Below, one piece after another: positions 1 through 12,020 of a stretch of 64,000 bases of DNA (its first letter is position 1; the number at the start of each line of letters is the position of its first letter). Source of the DNA: Epiperipatus broadwayi (Eukaryota > Onychophora > Udeonychophora > Euonychophora > Peripatidae). The stretch is from contig JAQFVV010006231.1 of NCBI GenBank assembly GCA_028023455.1, positions 6,710,036 to 6,774,035 on the forward strand. Reading direction: 5' to 3'. The translations under genes and the position numbers were made by a program. The notes below the pieces were generated by a model that did not search any database, was not told where the DNA came from, and saw nothing but the letters and a program-made list of their open reading frames with translations.

Positions 1-1290
1 ATCATAGGGTTTAAACTTGGACTTAGTTAATTTAAAGTAGTATAAATGTTATAAATCCTGGGTAAAATATTTCTTTCAAAGGTATATAAAAGATCATATA
101 AACTATAAATTAATATTTGATAATTGTTTGATAATATTTATTATTGTAAGAAAGTTTTAATCTAACCTCATAAATAAAAATATGTGTTGTAGAGATAGAT
201 AATCATGTATGTGCACATCTGAAAGCAATGATTATTTCCAGTGAAATCTTAATTTAATTTCCAAAATAAAAAAATAATAATTTTGTTATGAATATTGTGA
301 AATTAAAAGTTCATAAAAGTAATCTCACATCTAGTCTGTAGAAAAATAAAATCAAAATGACCTAAATTGATTTAAAGTAAATGATATTTTTGTTAAGTTC
401 ATGAAAGGTATTGTTTTTTATTACCAGTAAATATTTTAAAGAAATAATATTTGTTTTAAAAATAGTTAAGCTATATGTAACTAGTGAGTAGAAGAATTAA
501 CCAATTGGAAAGTGCAATTTGGAATAAATTAACAGCATGCAGATGATGTTTTAAAAAGAAAAAAAAATCGCAGAGAAAATTGGGATAAAGAAAAAAAAGA
601 TTACAGATCAGGAGAACATGTAACTTGGTTTGTCTCCAAAAGTTTGCTTAAATTTTTGAAATCTTATTATTATTTTAAAAAGCAAGTAATTGATTATGAT
701 CTACTTAAGAATTTAAAACTATATTATAAGGTTTTTTTAACATGAAGGAGTAAAACAAAGAAATCTCTGCTGGCTAATTCAACAATTTAATAATTTTACC
801 AAAATCTTTTAGAGTCATTATATTAGATAAAAATATTGGAAAAATGAAAGAAAGAAGTTGTACATTTATGCCAAAGTGTTGTCAAGTAATACATGAACTT
901 AAGAAAAACACCATGAGTATTATATTAATACATAATTTAATTAATAAGTGAGATAAAATATCTATGCATTTTGACTATCATAACCATTGTGCAAAAACAA
1001 ATTGGAATCGATGGATGAATAATAAGAAAATTATTCATGACAGAGTTAAGTGTACATTTTTAAAGATAATTAAAACTAAAGTAGGAATAAATAATAATGG
1101 AAATATTTACATCTGGAAAAGTGTACTTAGTATGAAAATAAAACATATAAAAGTGCATCTAAAAAAATTTTCCATAGTAGAAAAGATATAAACTGATCAT
1201 TATTAGTTTAGTATAACTTTCATGTATAATAAAATGTTATGAGTTATATAAATATGGTAAATGAAAGATTAAAAGGATGTATGGATAAAA
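1..1290. other. AT-rich sequence, nothing recognised
   Basis: Low-complexity A/T-rich DNA with short poly-A runs. The short open frame at 964-1191 is lysine- and isoleucine-rich, as expected from translating AT-rich noncoding DNA, and shows no domain. Confidence 0.6.
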
Positions 1291-1782
1291 TACTTTTGAC
1301 AATCCATCCCGCTTGGTGGCACTGTTGCTGGCTAAAAGTAGCTGAAAATACCATTTATCAGGCACAACTTCTCAATTGCTATCAGTAATTGAGTGCTAGC
1401 AATTGAGTCTTTTGGCTAATGGCAGCCAGCAGCATGTTTTGCGATCAATTGCTCTCGCAATTTACACTTAGCCTATCATATCAGTTAGCTCTGATACATA
1501 TTGTTTACCATCTTTATGAATGCTGACACTTAACATATCACTAAGTTATCATGATAGGGTGTGAATAATTTAAGTGATGGAAAGTGAACCAATATTTTCT
1601 CAGAAGTAATTATTTTCAAACCTAAATGAATTACTATAAGGTCCTCCAAATTGTCACACTGAACCCAATGTAACCACCCTAAATGCATTAAAATTAGTAA
1701 ATGTGGGGATTTGGCATACCTGAATCTAAAGTCTTATACATTGCAAGAGCTTGCATCAGTGAAAAAATGACTACTTGGGGGA

Positions 1783-2710
1783 AAAAGTCTTCATTCAAGC
1801 TAATATATTAAATTATGGTTCGCAAAAAAAAAATTAAATAAAGGAACATTTATTACCAAACTAAAATAAATTGGTTCTTGAGACATTGTTTATCAACCAA
1901 AAATAAAACTATGTTTGAAGTAATCAAATCAACATTAATGAAAAAAGTATTCATTCAGGCTGTCTCTATTGCCTAATACAGGGGTCCCCAACCTTTTTTG
2001 CACTTAAGAGCACATTGTTTAATACCGGCCAGGTGGCGGACACCATTTATTTTTTCAACCAGGTAGCAGGTACCATTTATTTTTTCAATGTAAATTTATA
2101 GTTGGATATTGCTAATAATACACCTAATGCACAAAAAAATATTTATTTCAAAAATAAAATTTTAACATATAATTAACGTTTATATTTTTACGCTATAAAA
2201 GTATAGTATGCCCTACAATTTGATTACAATATAATACAATAATTTATAAGAAATTTTAAAAATTAAATTTATTTGTATCAGATAAATAATTTTTTATCAT
2301 GTTTGGATAGCGGCGGGCACACGTAAAATTGTCTGTGGGCGCCATGGTGCCCACGGGCATAGGGTTGGGGACCCTGGCCTAATATATTAAATTATGGTTT
2401 GCAAAAAAAAAAACATGAAATAAAGGAACATTTATTATCAAACAGAAATAAATTGGTTATTGAGGCATTATTTATCAACCAAAAATAAAATTATGTTTGA
2501 AATAACCAAATCAATGTTAGTGAAAAACCACAGTATTAACAAACAGACATTTTGCAAATATATTCATTTACTTTCCAAAAAAAAAAAAACCTAACCTAAA
2601 CTAACATTTCTTACAAAACAAAAAAATATTGGTTATTTTTATTAAAAAAAAAAACTAAAATAAAGGAACATTTATTATAAAACAAAAATTGCTTATTAAT
2701 TGAAAATCTA
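1783..2710. repeat. Tandem module (~150 bp), two full copies plus a partial third
   Basis: The module beginning TTCATTCA(A/G)GCT and containing TAATATATTAAATTATGGTT, then AAATAAAGGAACATTTATTA and ATTTATCAACCAAAAATAAA, occurs at about 1789-1945. It occurs again at about 1950-2525, where a hAT element interrupts it. A diverged partial copy (AAATAAAGGAACATTTATTA core) follows at about 2655-2710. All copies lie inside the TIR element at 1293-2870, so the duplication probably arose within that element. Confidence 0.6.
1979..2376. mobile_element. Non-autonomous hAT MITE (398 bp) with perfect 8-bp TSD
   Basis: The left terminus reads CAGGGGTCCCCAACC and the right terminus ends GGTTGGGGACCCTG, its near-exact reverse complement. 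Directly outside both ends is the identical octamer GCCTAATA (1971-1978 and 2377-2384). TIRs beginning CAGGGG and 8-bp duplications are hallmarks of the hAT superfamily. The interior has GC-rich subterminal blocks (near 2311-2360) and an AT-rich core with no open frame, so it needed a transposase from elsewhere. It interrupts the second copy of the tandem module, so it inserted after that duplication. Confidence 0.9.
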
Positions 2711-2872
2711 TAACATTAATTTAAAAATAATAAAATAATGTAATTTTAAAGAGTTGTCAGTGTATTGTTTATTTGTTAAAATATTAAAGAAAATGTAATG
2801 GCCCGGTAATATTATATTGATGTGTTTTGTTGGAGGAACAATGTCATCAAGTGGGATGGATTGTCATAAGTA

Positions 2873-5500
2873 TGAGTACCGGCAAATGTAAAAGAAAAAT
2901 GTTAAATGAAGATTATATTTATACTTGTAATAAATCATAGCGGTATGCTCGGAAAATGAAAGAATTATTTATTAAAATCGTCAATGGGGGGGGGGGCGAC
3001 GACACAAAGTAAGTATAAGAAGTTAACTAATCACTTAAGACAACTAATAAAGAATAAATATGTATGGGAGAAGAAAGAGTGGAATAAATCAATGGAATAA
3101 ACATTAGCTTATTTGAGAATATAAAATGTATATTGAAGATCATGTCTGACTATAGTTAAAAAGAAGGTGTAAAATGCTCTATCTAAAATGATAAGCTTGA
3201 CAAAAAGTATTTAAGCAATAATGAGAAGACTGAAGCATAGTAGTGGACTGGTGAAAATGTATATCATAATAAATGTGAGAAGTATCTGAATAAAATACAA
3301 TATGCAAGGTCAAGATAATAAAACCCCAAAGAAATTATTAATAATCTGTTTATGTTGGAATGTTATAGTTTTGATAATTTTCTTATGAGAACAAAAGGGT
3401 AAACTGAGGAACGTTGATGCGAGACGAGTTTGTAGTGTTTGGAAAGATTGGAACACCATTAAAAGTTAAAGTTTTTTTTTATGAACTTGTATTTAAAAAA
3501 AAAAAAACTTGTAACATAATATTTGTATGTAGTTTAATTTTATACTTTAAAACAATCGTTATCAATATGGGGGGGGGGGGAGTAAATAAATAGATAAAGA
3601 AATTAATAATTAATTTGATTTATTTATCTATGCAATTAATTGTTTAAAGTTTTTACTTTATTAAGTACTATTATATAATTAAAATAAATGGATATGAACA
3701 ATGAAGTAATGGAATATACCCATAAAAGTAGTTTCATCTATGTATTATAAAAAGAGGGCATATCTTGGTGTCCGAACATAATATTGAAATGATAAATAAT
3801 GACATTTAGGGTTTAATCTTATGTTTAACTATGAATGCTTTAAGATAATTGTAAGAGTCATAATTAATTCTAATTGGTAATTTTTTTATAGATGATTATT
3901 TATAAGAAAGGTATGAAACAGGTATAGATTGGAAATAGGAAGGTAATAACTAAGTTGTTTGTATAAAATGAAGATAGAGATTTTTATTTTAGGATGCACC
4001 AAAGAGTGGTCTATCAACATTTAGCTTAATGTCATAAATTGTAAACGGAAATTGGTCCAGGAAGAGATGAGTTGTCATATTTGATAGTGTACAGTATAAG
4101 TTTCATTTGTTGTATTTTATTATAGAATTTGATAATAAGACCATAGGAAAATTTAGTGTGATATCAGAAAACAAATTAATGATTTCATAATTATTGTATT
4201 AATATCTTCTTAGTGCAAGGTAAAGAGAGAGATCAAATGATGAATATCATAAAAAATAAACACAGATAAATATATATCCCTATTTTAAATCTTTTTATAT
4301 TTTTTAGCATAATCTATAAGGGTTAATGAGTGTAAATCAAATCTATAAAAAAAAGAAATGATTATTTAATAAATACAAATGATTTTGTGATATAAAAAAT
4401 AAAGTTAAAGATCACAACACCATATTGTATGATCAGGGAGTTTTTTATTTTATTTTAAATACCTCATTGTAATTAAAGGGAATAGGAATGTTCAAATGTT
4501 TATATATGTTACTGTATTATATTGTTATATAATGTTATTAATATTGTTATTTAGTAAGTTACTTAGTAGTTTAAAATAATTGTTGAAAAATCTTATAATA
4601 TTATTAAAGTTAAATTTTAAAAGTTAAACTAAGTATCTAGAGTGGCATTTCTTTTGTTGGGATCATCATCACTACACCATCATCGGAGAGTATGAATTGT
4701 AATATACACATTAACCAAAACATACAGTTTGAGATTTGGAGGAGAAATTAATCCAGTACAAGATGTTGTATAACAATTATCTGGGAAAATATTTCTTAAA
4801 TGGAATCTTAAATTATTGCAAACTACCTTGATCACATAAGTCATTGATAAAATATATTGCAAATTTATTAAAGTATGTTTATTTATAGGAAATCAGAATA
4901 TGACTTGGTTATTATTTAGAGTTATAAATTATAATTACAATTTTGATAACAATAATTATTTATTATTAAGTATTAGAAAATATGAATATAAAATAGTAGT
5001 ATAATTTAAATTATAGAGTAAAGTTATAGGTCTTTTCTTAATTAAGACACTACCTATAGAATTAAGTAAAATCCCTCTTATCTTATAGATGGAATAAATA
5101 GCTAATTAAAAATCAATGATAATCTGAGATCTCCTTGGTATAATATTATTATTATTATTATAGTTATTCTTAATTATAATCCTATAAAAGTAACAATAAT
5201 AAAAGATCAATATACATTAAAATCATCATATAACTTATTAATTGGATTAACTTAAATTTAATAATTATAGATGTTTTATTATATTTATTTAAGTATTATT
5301 GTTAGTCATGGGAATATTTGGATACTTAATAAGGAGGAGTGTCTTAGTATTCTTATGCCATTGAACAAACTGGTATTTGTTTAATGTTAAAGGGTACGTA
5401 ATCTTGTTAATAGGATAAGTGGGTCTCATAATTGCTAATACTATTTAAACTTACTTTAGAAATAAATGAGTATTAAATTGTAGCTAGAGAAGGTAACAGT
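2873..5500. other. AT-rich sequence without recognised genes; two poly-G runs
   Basis: Simple AT-rich DNA. The only distinctive features are uninterrupted G runs of 11 (2986-2996) and 12 (3569-3580) in otherwise G-poor sequence. I see no protein motif on either strand; the short minus-strand frame at 4680-4862 looks like chance. Confidence 0.55.
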
Positions 5501-5539
5501 ATAGCCCAATTTCAGAACTTGTCATATTTTCTAGGGGTC

Positions 5540-5870
5540 ATCATCCTATTGGCAGGGCACAATTTATATATATTGTAACCATCCGCATCTGTCTACCATT
5601 GGACTTTGGGTCTTGGATGCTGGAGATGGTACGATGAAGTTCTTACCCAATGATTGCATCTTCCTTTGTTTGACTAGCTCTAAGCCTCTTTACTAAATTT
5701 AGATACAATTTAGATTAGTTCATCCACTTCTCATCCCTTTCTGGTTCCATTATGCTGCAGTATTCAAACTCAGGGAGAATTCACTTTTGACTCTCTTAAC
5801 AGGGATGCACTAAGTCCATCTGACAACTACTGCACCTCTATATAGGTTACAATTAGTATGATATATCTAG
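5540..5870 (-). repeat. Possible tRNA-derived SINE (minus strand)
   Basis: This block is clearly GC-richer than its surroundings. Read on the minus strand it has GGTGCAGTAGTTGTCAGATGG-like sequence, resembling a pol III A box. About 60 nt later comes GAGTTTGAATA (complement of 5762-5772), a degenerate B box, followed by a roughly 200-nt unrelated body. That order (A box, B box, body) is the SINE layout. I found no second copy in the window and no clear target duplication. Confidence 0.35.
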
Positions 5871-5874
5871 TAAT

Positions 5875-6533
5875 CACCCAACTAAATTTCAGTTCTATTA
5901 TATAAGTATGTCATGTGTGTGTGTGTACATTTGAGGCTGTAGATTAATGAGTGACTACAAAGTTGATTTAATAAACTAAACAGACCAAATTGAGATTAAC
6001 AAATTCATTAAGATTTATTAGAGAATAAAAAACAAAATAAGTTCGAAAATGTTTTAACAATATATATTAAAAAAAATTATAATTAAGCGTGTCAACAATG
6101 GACTTCTATCATATCAGTACTTTAACAAGTTTATCTTACCATATCCTTAATCCACTTGATAGAAATTCATGCTAATTACAGCAATTATTTACAAAGTTCA
6201 AACAAAAATAAAGAGATTGATTTAGCATAAACGCAAATCTAAATAGCTAAGTTAAAATTTTCCATTTTATGTCTACTTTTGCACTGTAGTCCTAATCCTG
6301 TGGTCTGTGCTTGATTTCCTTGGGACCTCCTCCAAAATCTATGTACAATTCCTAATGCGATTGTAAAGGTCATTCACCCAAGGAGATAAGTCATTTGCAC
6401 AGAAGAACAAATAGAATGATCATTAATTAACATGTAATAAACAACATAAACTGTCCTGTTATAGCATGTGTATTTAATATGGTATCCTTAATAATGGTCA
6501 AACATAAATTTGTCCATAATGTTGTTTTCAATA
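5875..6533. other. AT-rich sequence, nothing recognised
   Basis: It contains a short GT run near 5916-5925 and no coding or repeat signal I can support. Confidence 0.5.
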
Positions 6534-6634
6534 ATTAATAACAGTTCAACACAATTGAAATAAAACAACTATATAAAAATATTTATTATTTTTATATAGT
6601 TGTTTTATTTCAATTGTGTTGAACTGTTATTAAT
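6534..6634. repeat. Perfect long inverted repeat (48-bp arms, 5-nt spacer)
   Basis: Positions 6534-6581 and 6587-6634 are exact reverse complements. The arms include CAGTTCAACACAATTGAAAT on the left. With a 5-nt centre this could extrude as a cruciform or, if transcribed, fold into a 48-bp hairpin. A 13-bp direct repeat, TTAATATGGTATC, lies at 6474-6486 and at 6630-6642, overlapping the right arm's end. The perfection of the arms implies a recent origin, such as template-switch inverted duplication or a palindromic MITE. Confidence 0.9.
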
Positions 6635-6924
6635 ATGGTATCATAATAAAATCTTACCTTAGTACCATAATCAACTGTCACTATAAGTGGAGAAAGGCTA
6701 ATCAAAACTTTATTTACAAAATAAAATTTCAGTTAAAATTAACCATCCCCCCCCCTCTACTTTCAACTTCTATTTAAAATGGACTTTCCCCAAAAACTAA
6801 ATCACAAAAGTTTTACGTTTCCAAGTATATAAAAAGAATGAAATGTAAAAAAAAGTATTTACAAAAGTAGTCATAAAGTTAAAACATGTAATCAAATATT
6901 CAGAATTCCTTTAAATTGATTTGA

Positions 6925-7180
6925 TTAAAGTTGATGAGCTGGCAAAAATCCTTCATACATACATTGTAATGGTCAGATTCATCTATCTTGCTAATACACT
7001 GCAGAATTTAAACCCAGACACCAAACTCAACACTGGGAAGGGCTGCTTCCCGAAAATCCTAAGTTCGAATCCAAAGTTTATGCTCCACAGCACCACCTAT
7101 GTGATAACACATCTGATGCTACTAATAATATAATCTTTTTACCAGTGCCGGTGATCAGGGAGAAACAAGAGACTCTATAT
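6925..7180 (+). repeat. tRNA-SINE-like fragment
   Basis: A mixed-composition block carries AGTTCGAATCC at 7062-7072, a near-canonical pol III B box (consensus GGTTCRANTCC). A short stem-like GGGAAGGGCTGCTTCCC precedes it, as in a tRNA TpsiC arm context. An A box is not convincing. The overlapping frame at 6921-7133 reads through this repeat and is not considered a gene. Confidence 0.35.
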
Positions 7181-7184
7181 TACA

Positions 7185-8640
7185 ATATAAACTTAGGTCT
7201 GCTAACTAACATTTATGGATGATACAAAATAAATATATAAAAGTGATGTAGACCGAGATAGTGGTATGGATCAAGAAAGTAAATAATTAGAATCAAAATA
7301 AATAGTAAAATTCAAAAGATTTATTGATTTAACAAATATATATGCGCACTGTCTGTGTATGTGAGACAGCGACGTTGAATAATTAAAAATATATGTTGAA
7401 ACAAAATGTCAGTCAAATTTACATAATGGCTTGTTAATTAATTCCCTATATCTCGGGTTAATGCAATAACATTACGATAATGTGCCTTAGTAAAATTAAT
7501 AAAGAGAGTTGAGTAAATATAATAAATTATTGAATTAAAAGATTTGAGATAGTAAAGATTTCAATAAAACATTTATTGAATTCGAGAATAGAATGGACTG
7601 ATACTCGTTAAGCTATAAAATAAGGGATGTGATTAAGATATGGAAATCAATGGAAATAACTAAATTCACATGAAGAGATCAGTGGTACTAGTGAGGATTT
7701 AATGTAAATAACAAAGGGTGTGGTACGTTGAAACCACGGAGCTTTGCAAAATAAAATAACTAATCAATAAATAAGAAAAATGATTTATGGGATGGTGTCT
7801 TGCCATAAATCTGTTGGAAGTTGTGTCACATGGTAGCCCAAGTCTGAACTCATCCAAGTACTTAGTGACTGTGTGACAACAATGTAGAACTCCCAGGTAT
7901 GACAATTCTAGTACACCCTCTAACTGGGAACCACAGGAAAGGAAAAAATGGGGAAACGGTCTTAGCCATTTAAAGCCCTTGAAGGAACAAAGCAGTCTCA
8001 AACATCCGATACACCTACCAGCAACACTCAAACAAAGTACATAAAATATTTTAAAAGGACTCACTTTAGTTTAATAAGGCACCTAGTCAATTCCCAAATA
8101 TTTATTTTAAGAAAGTCTGCACATTCTTGACATCAAAATTATAAGTTTTGGAAATTAAGCAAAAGACAATAAAACATATTTAAAATGGGAAAATGCATAA
8201 TTATGGGGTTTTATAAGAATACAGGAATTAATACGCAATCATGCATTTGTATACTATTCACTCATTAACCTCGCACATATCCTCGCATTATGTTAAAACA
8301 AATAGATATATGGATTCTTAAATGCAAAATTATTTAATGATTAAAAGATAGTAAGATAGCCCTCAAATGAGCAATTTAACAAGATATTAAAATAGGACCA
8401 ATTTATAATTAAAATGTGCTAATTGTTGGCATATTAATTTAACAAAAAGAAAAGAAGTAATTTGCTCACTGACACACCATCATAATAAAAGAAAACAGAT
8501 TAATAAATACAAAATATTAACCCAAGTAATTAAGTTACAGAGATTTTACAAAAAAATTATTTTAAGATAAAAAACAAATTAAATTAGCTATAGCTTATAA
8601 GAAGGAATATAATTTCACAAGAGTTCTTGAGTTAATTAGG
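7185..8640. other. AT-rich sequence with an unidentified GC-richer block at 7780-8060
   Basis: Most of the stretch is featureless. The block at 7780-8060 is compositionally distinct and carries a 121-codon minus-strand frame (7699-8064) rich in Cys, Leu and Phe. It matches no family I know and lacks clear splice sites. It may be a fragment of an unrecognised repeat rather than an exon. Confidence 0.4.
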
Positions 8641-8972
8641 TTACCTCATCAGAAGTAAGGCATTCGAATGCATTTTCATATGGAGACTTTTCTAGTTTGA
8701 CAGCGGCAGCATTTACAAGAATTTGGCAGTAACTTTTGGTTCAAAGTTCACATTTTCAGCAGTGGTGGCAGTTTTCATGGCTTCTTAAGTGAAGGCATCA
8801 GATGGCATGATGTGCAGCAGATGACCATTTCCAAAAGGAAAATAGCCTTCTTGTCTGCTCTACTCTGACATTTTAAATTTCTTGTTAAAGGCTGGATGTG
8901 CAGTTCTTCGAATACACCTGGCTTTAGCTTCTTGTTGTGGAATAAATTCTTAACTCTCAGCAAATTCAACTT
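8640..8972 (-). pseudogene. Decayed coding-like fragment, family unknown
   Basis: Read on the minus strand this GC-richer block gives coding-like text scattered over different frames: KKLKPGVFEELHIQPLTRNL in one, TAENVNFEPKVTAKFL and NAAAVKLEKSPYENAFECLT in others. Stops and frameshifts lie between them. The last segment runs to GATGAG followed by GTAACC, a plausible splice donor. Together this suggests a broken exon or gene-derived fragment. I do not recognise the parent protein, and a transposon origin is equally possible. Confidence 0.3.
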
Positions 8973-8974
8973 TT

Positions 8975-11087
8975 ACAAAATAGCTTTTGACTCTCAAATA
9001 TAATTGAAGTCTTTAAAATTAACTTCACGACTAATTGCCCACAACTCACTACTTATTAAAATAAAACTGGCCTTATATATATGAGAGCTGTACAATAATA
9101 CTACCCTGCAGTGTAACAAACATACCCAAAAAAGATTTGCTATCTAATCAATGCTGTAATTAAACTTATCCAACATCCAAAGGAATTTAATAAATGTTAT
9201 AATTAATTTTACTATTGTGAATTATCTTGTAGATATTCGGATTAAAACTTTAATTTCATTTAAGAAAAACCTTCACTAATTAAAAATACCTTAAGTGGAC
9301 ATCTGCTGTATTTCTTGATAAGCCACTAGAATATATTAATTAAAACTATGGTTTTCTGACCAACCTCATTTACTTTTTACATAAAATTGATGGCGTGATT
9401 TTAAAATCTAAAATAACAACTTATTTACTTCTTTTAATTTTCAATGTTTAAATCTGCTTATGAGATGAATATAATTTTATTTAAACTAAAACAAATATTA
9501 CGAATGTAATATCTTTTTTTATGAATAGATTTAAACAGAAATAATTTTAAATAACAAAATATTATTTTAACTTAAGTTTTTAAAATGAATATATCAGCAG
9601 TATGTGCGTAAATACGACCTATATAACCTACTTTTTAAACAAATATCTTTACGTGTACATACACATAATTTATATTAGTTATTTCTGCTGGGAATTAGAA
9701 ATATATATATAACATGAGTGTTTTACTCATGGTTTAAAATTAGGCGGGATTTTCGGCGTATAAGCACATTACAGACACACTACGATACATTGGGGATTTA
9801 AACTAAGGTATGAGGGCAGGAAAGATTATAGTACACACATTACAAATGTATCCTTAACTAAAGTGCAGGTGGCACATTGACTTCTGTTTATTGTACACTT
9901 GGAAACAATTCTGCATTGGCCCTCACTTGCTCTTTCTACAGATTCATATGTAAGCACTTTATGTGGAACAAAAGATGTTTCTTTGGTATTTCAAGAGTAG
10001 GTAAAGAAAATTCTCATGCTTCCATGGCAGGGAAAACAATGATCCCCCCATGACATCAGCAATTTAGCCAGAAAACAGTGCATGGTGATTAATTATATAT
10101 AACATTTTAAAATCAGCTACAGTTTGCATTTTATAGATTTTATACACAATAAAAGATTATTTCATAGTTCTATTTCAAATACTGGTGATCTTTCTTATTC
10201 TTCAGTTCATGTTTGAATAGAATTATTATAATTATTTTATTTAATATCAGTTTAAAACAAGTCTCCAATTTTATTCAATCGCATGAAATTCTCTATTCTC
10301 CTTCGCTTCAAATATTTCTTTGACTTGTTGCAGTCTTATATTAAAATTATATGTCCGAAAACATCAGTTCTTCAAAATGGCACATCCATTTTCTATAGCA
10401 TTCAAAAGGTTTTTCTGAAGATGTTGGCTTTCTGTAGTGTGTATGTAATTTGCAAAGACAATGTATAAAAATTGATTTCATTTTTATATCCAGCATGGTT
10501 TCCGTTGCCTAGTATATTAAAATTTTCATTTCCTTTCTTATTACCATAGTTGCTCATTGTTGTGCATGTTATATCTAGATAATCAATTTAAAAATCATGT
10601 AATAAAAATATCATTTCATTCTCATGCTTGTTTACATAGTGACTGCTTTGACCTTAGTTCATTATCATAGTTAATAAATGTCAGTCCATGACATTGTACT
10701 CTTCAAACTAGTGACATACAAGACAATAAAGACAAGTTCATTATTGGTTGATATATATATATATTTGTATTATTTTTTTTTGAAGTGTTTAATTTTGTGT
10801 GTTTTCATTAATTGGGATTTCCTCATTATTTATATGTATATATGAAATGACAAAAAAAAAGTTTCTTGGCAATTTAATCTTTTTATTATTTGTTAAAGCA
10901 GAAAATATATACATAACCACATATAGTTATGTTTTGAGATAGTAAAATAACGTGTATAATATATGTATATAAAAAAAACATTATTGAAGCTAGGCATAAG
11001 TTTGGAATAGGCACAATTGGTGATATGAGTAGCCATGAGTTGCTTTGGTCAAGCTTGTAAGCTGCCCTCACAATGTATATATATAGG
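8975..11087. other. AT-rich sequence, nothing firmly recognised
   Basis: The stretch at 9740-10085 is somewhat less AT-rich but has no supported frame or splice structure. The short frame at 10283-10468 lacks motifs. Confidence 0.45.
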
Positions 11088-12020
11088 TAAAGGTTTACTA
11101 TAGTGGCCCCAATATGTTGGCCCTCTATTGTTTAAAATTATAACTAAATTGTTAGAAAATCTTACGTATATGCTACTATATTACAATTACATTAAAATGT
11201 AAAGAAATGTAAAAGATAATAAAAAAAAAACATTTACCTTTTTAAAGAATTTGAATGTTGGATTAATTACATGACTTTAATTAAAAGAATTGGTTTTAAT
11301 TTATTTGAAAGTTAAGAATTTAAACTATCTACATTTATAGCACATGTTACAAAAAAAAAGACACCCTCTGTGTTCAACAGTACGAATTACACGCACACGT
11401 GTACAGTTTTATAGTTAGAAAAAATGGTATTTGGTGATATAGAAAGAATATCAAGAAAGTGCTTCTTGACAGAAGTTCCAGACAGGATGGCTGATACACT
11501 GCAGGGCCTGATACAGCAGTACATTTTACCAGGTGCGCACATTATTTCAGATGGCTAGGCTGCATTAACATCAGTCTCAACAATAATGTGTATATGCATT
11601 TGGTTGTTGTCCATCAGGACAACTTTGTGGACCCCGAAGACCAAGGCATACACACCCACAATATTGAAAATATGTGGATGAGAGCAAAGAGTAAGCTGAA
11701 ATTCCAATCTGGTATCAGCAGAGCTTTGTTTTCATCATATCTGCATGAATTTGCCTTCCGGAGTAGACACAGCAATATCACTTTTTTCTCCAACTTCCTA
11801 ATATGCATAGGACACAGTTATGCTTAAAAAGGTAAATGTTTTTTTTATTATCTTTTACATTTGAATAAATTTTCATATAGTAGTATATATGTGTTTTACA
11901 TTGATTAAATTTTAATGTAATTGTGATATAGTAGCATATACGTAAGATTTTCAAACAATTTAGTTATAATTTTAAACAATAGAGGGACAACATATTGGGC
12001 CACTATAGTAAACCTTAACT
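11088..12020 (+). mobile_element. Merlin-like (ISXO2/IS1595-type) DNA transposon, ~930 bp, long TIRs
   Basis: Long imperfect inverted repeats bound the element: about 11088-11242 on the left and about 11828-12020 on the right. Shared arm text includes GGTTTACTATAGTGGCCC, TTTAAAATTATAACTAAATT and AATCTTACGTATATGCTACT. The right arm is longer because of internal indels. Between the arms is a decayed transposase whose C-terminal motifs match the ISXO2-like DDE family, as used by Merlin elements. Flanks on both sides are TA-rich; TATATATA could be an 8-bp target duplication but cannot be told from background. Confidence 0.75.
11425..11827 (+). pseudogene. Merlin/ISXO2-like transposase, C-terminal part, broken
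   Basis: The first segment (11425-11555) reads PGAHIISDG, matching the second catalytic Asp region, then hits a stop at 11556-11558. A frame change is needed to continue. The second segment (about 11588-11827) carries HLVVVHQDNFVDPEDQGIHT, then NIENMW with the third catalytic acidic residue (Glu), and SSYLHEFAFRSR near the end. That order and spacing are those of the ISXO2-like domain. The first catalytic Asp region is not visible. The frame ends at the inner edge of the right TIR, as expected for a compact element. It cannot encode an active enzyme. Confidence 0.75.

Larger units (their letters stand above)
1293..2870. mobile_element. DNA transposon remnant with ~35-bp terminal inverted repeats, TA-flanked
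   Basis: The left end (from 1293) and right end (to 2870) are imperfect inverted repeats. Both carry GACAATCCATCCC when read inward, followed by CTTGGTGGCACTGTT on the left and CTTGATGACATTGTT on the right. A TA dinucleotide sits directly outside each end (1291-1292 and 2871-2872), consistent with a Tc1/mariner-type target duplication. No transposase frame is visible inside, so this is non-autonomous or decayed. The interior contains a tandemly repeated module and a later hAT insertion. The superfamily is inferred only from TIR and TA, so I am unsure of it. Confidence 0.55.
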
